Assembly: GCA_944391155.1 (NCBI GenBank)
Contig: CALXSO010000035.1
Coordinates: 1-5,970, forward strand
Reading direction: 5' to 3'
DNA from: an uncultured Clostridia bacterium
GTDB taxonomy: Bacteria; Bacillota; Clostridia; TANB77; CAG-508
DNA length: 5,970 nt
A program made the translations under genes and the position numbers. A model generated the notes under the pieces. It was not told the DNA's origin. It ran no database searches and saw only the letters and a program-made list of their open reading frames with translations. Numbering within the stretch: position 1 is the first letter of the stretch; every line of letters starts with the position of its first letter. Below, piece after piece: positions 5,818 to 5,970 of this stretch.

Positions 5818-5970
5818 TCAATCATCAAATTTGTAAATAATAACTCTAGGACTTTTGTAATTAACTGGGTACATAGTACCAGTATGACATTTTTCACAAC
5901 TAAATGTAGGTGGAAAATTAGAACCACCAAATTGTGAGTCTAATGAATCTACAATGTTTTTAGGAATATA
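5818..5970 (-). CDS. C-terminal fragment of an unknown CxxC-containing protein (5' end outside window)
   Basis: On the minus strand, 50 codons are open from the right edge to TGA (complement of 5818-5820). The visible end starts YIPKNIVDSLDSQFGG and continues through NFPPTFSCEKCHTGTMYPVN to VIIYKFDD. The CEKCH segment is a typical half of a zinc-binding site (Cys-x-x-Cys followed by His). No second Cys pair is visible, so either the other ligands are upstream or the site is built differently. The composition looks like real protein (Gly-Gly, Pro-Pro, Cys pair, aromatic ending), unlike the Leu/Phe-rich shadow frames nearby. It is convergent with the AAA+/VWA set and so probably belongs to a different transcription unit. 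I cannot name the family. Confidence 0.6.
   Translation of the reverse strand, partial: YIPKNIVDSLDSQFGGSNFPPTFSCEKCHTGTMYPVNYKSPRVIIYKFDD

Overview
The window is AT-rich Bacillota-type DNA, most likely clostridial. The third codon positions are almost all A or T, the ribosome binding sites are AGGAG-like, TGA is used as a normal stop, and five genes are packed head to tail on the + strand. Nothing in the sequence says whether the replicon is a chromosome, plasmid or phage; no integrase, transposase, rRNA or tRNA gene was seen.

Left part (1-1885). A gene enters from the left edge in frame 3 and is open without a stop from base 3 to 1568. An in-frame ATG at 645 is easily mistaken for its start. 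The first ~176 visible residues are a Gln/Glu/Asn-rich tandem repeat with a 17-residue (51-bp) unit. A short charged linker follows, and then a von Willebrand factor A (VWA) domain with a DxSxS metal-site motif. The layout (acidic low-complexity segment followed by a C-terminal VWA) and the motifs around the metal site recall CobT-type VWA proteins. A ~104-residue protein of unknown function follows, almost overlapping it.

Centre (1905-4580). An 891-residue MoxR-like AAA+ ATPase has clear Walker A, Walker B, sensor-1 and Arg-finger regions. A ~145-residue coiled coil and a ~250-residue C-terminal region that I do not recognise follow. MoxR-type ATPases and VWA proteins are classic partners (CobS/CobT, ChlI/ChlD, CoxD/CoxE, RavA/ViaA): the ATPase remodels or loads a target and the VWA protein acts as metal-dependent adaptor. 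The two are very probably partners here. No chelatase catalytic subunit or cobalamin gene is visible, so the target is unknown.

Right part (4589-5970). Two more small, charged, helical proteins of unknown function (102 and 130 residues) complete the co-directional set. Two overlapping inverted repeats lie in the gap between them. A good rho-independent terminator candidate at 5469-5513 probably closes the unit. About 300 bp without a recognisable gene follows, and then the 3' end of a convergent minus-strand gene (stop at 5818-5820) with a CxxC motif runs off the right edge.

The most notable content is the compact five-gene AAA+/VWA cassette: a repeat-bearing VWA protein, a coiled-coil MoxR ATPase and three small orphan proteins. 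It could be an uncharacterised ATPase-adaptor system. Its function cannot be read from this sequence alone.
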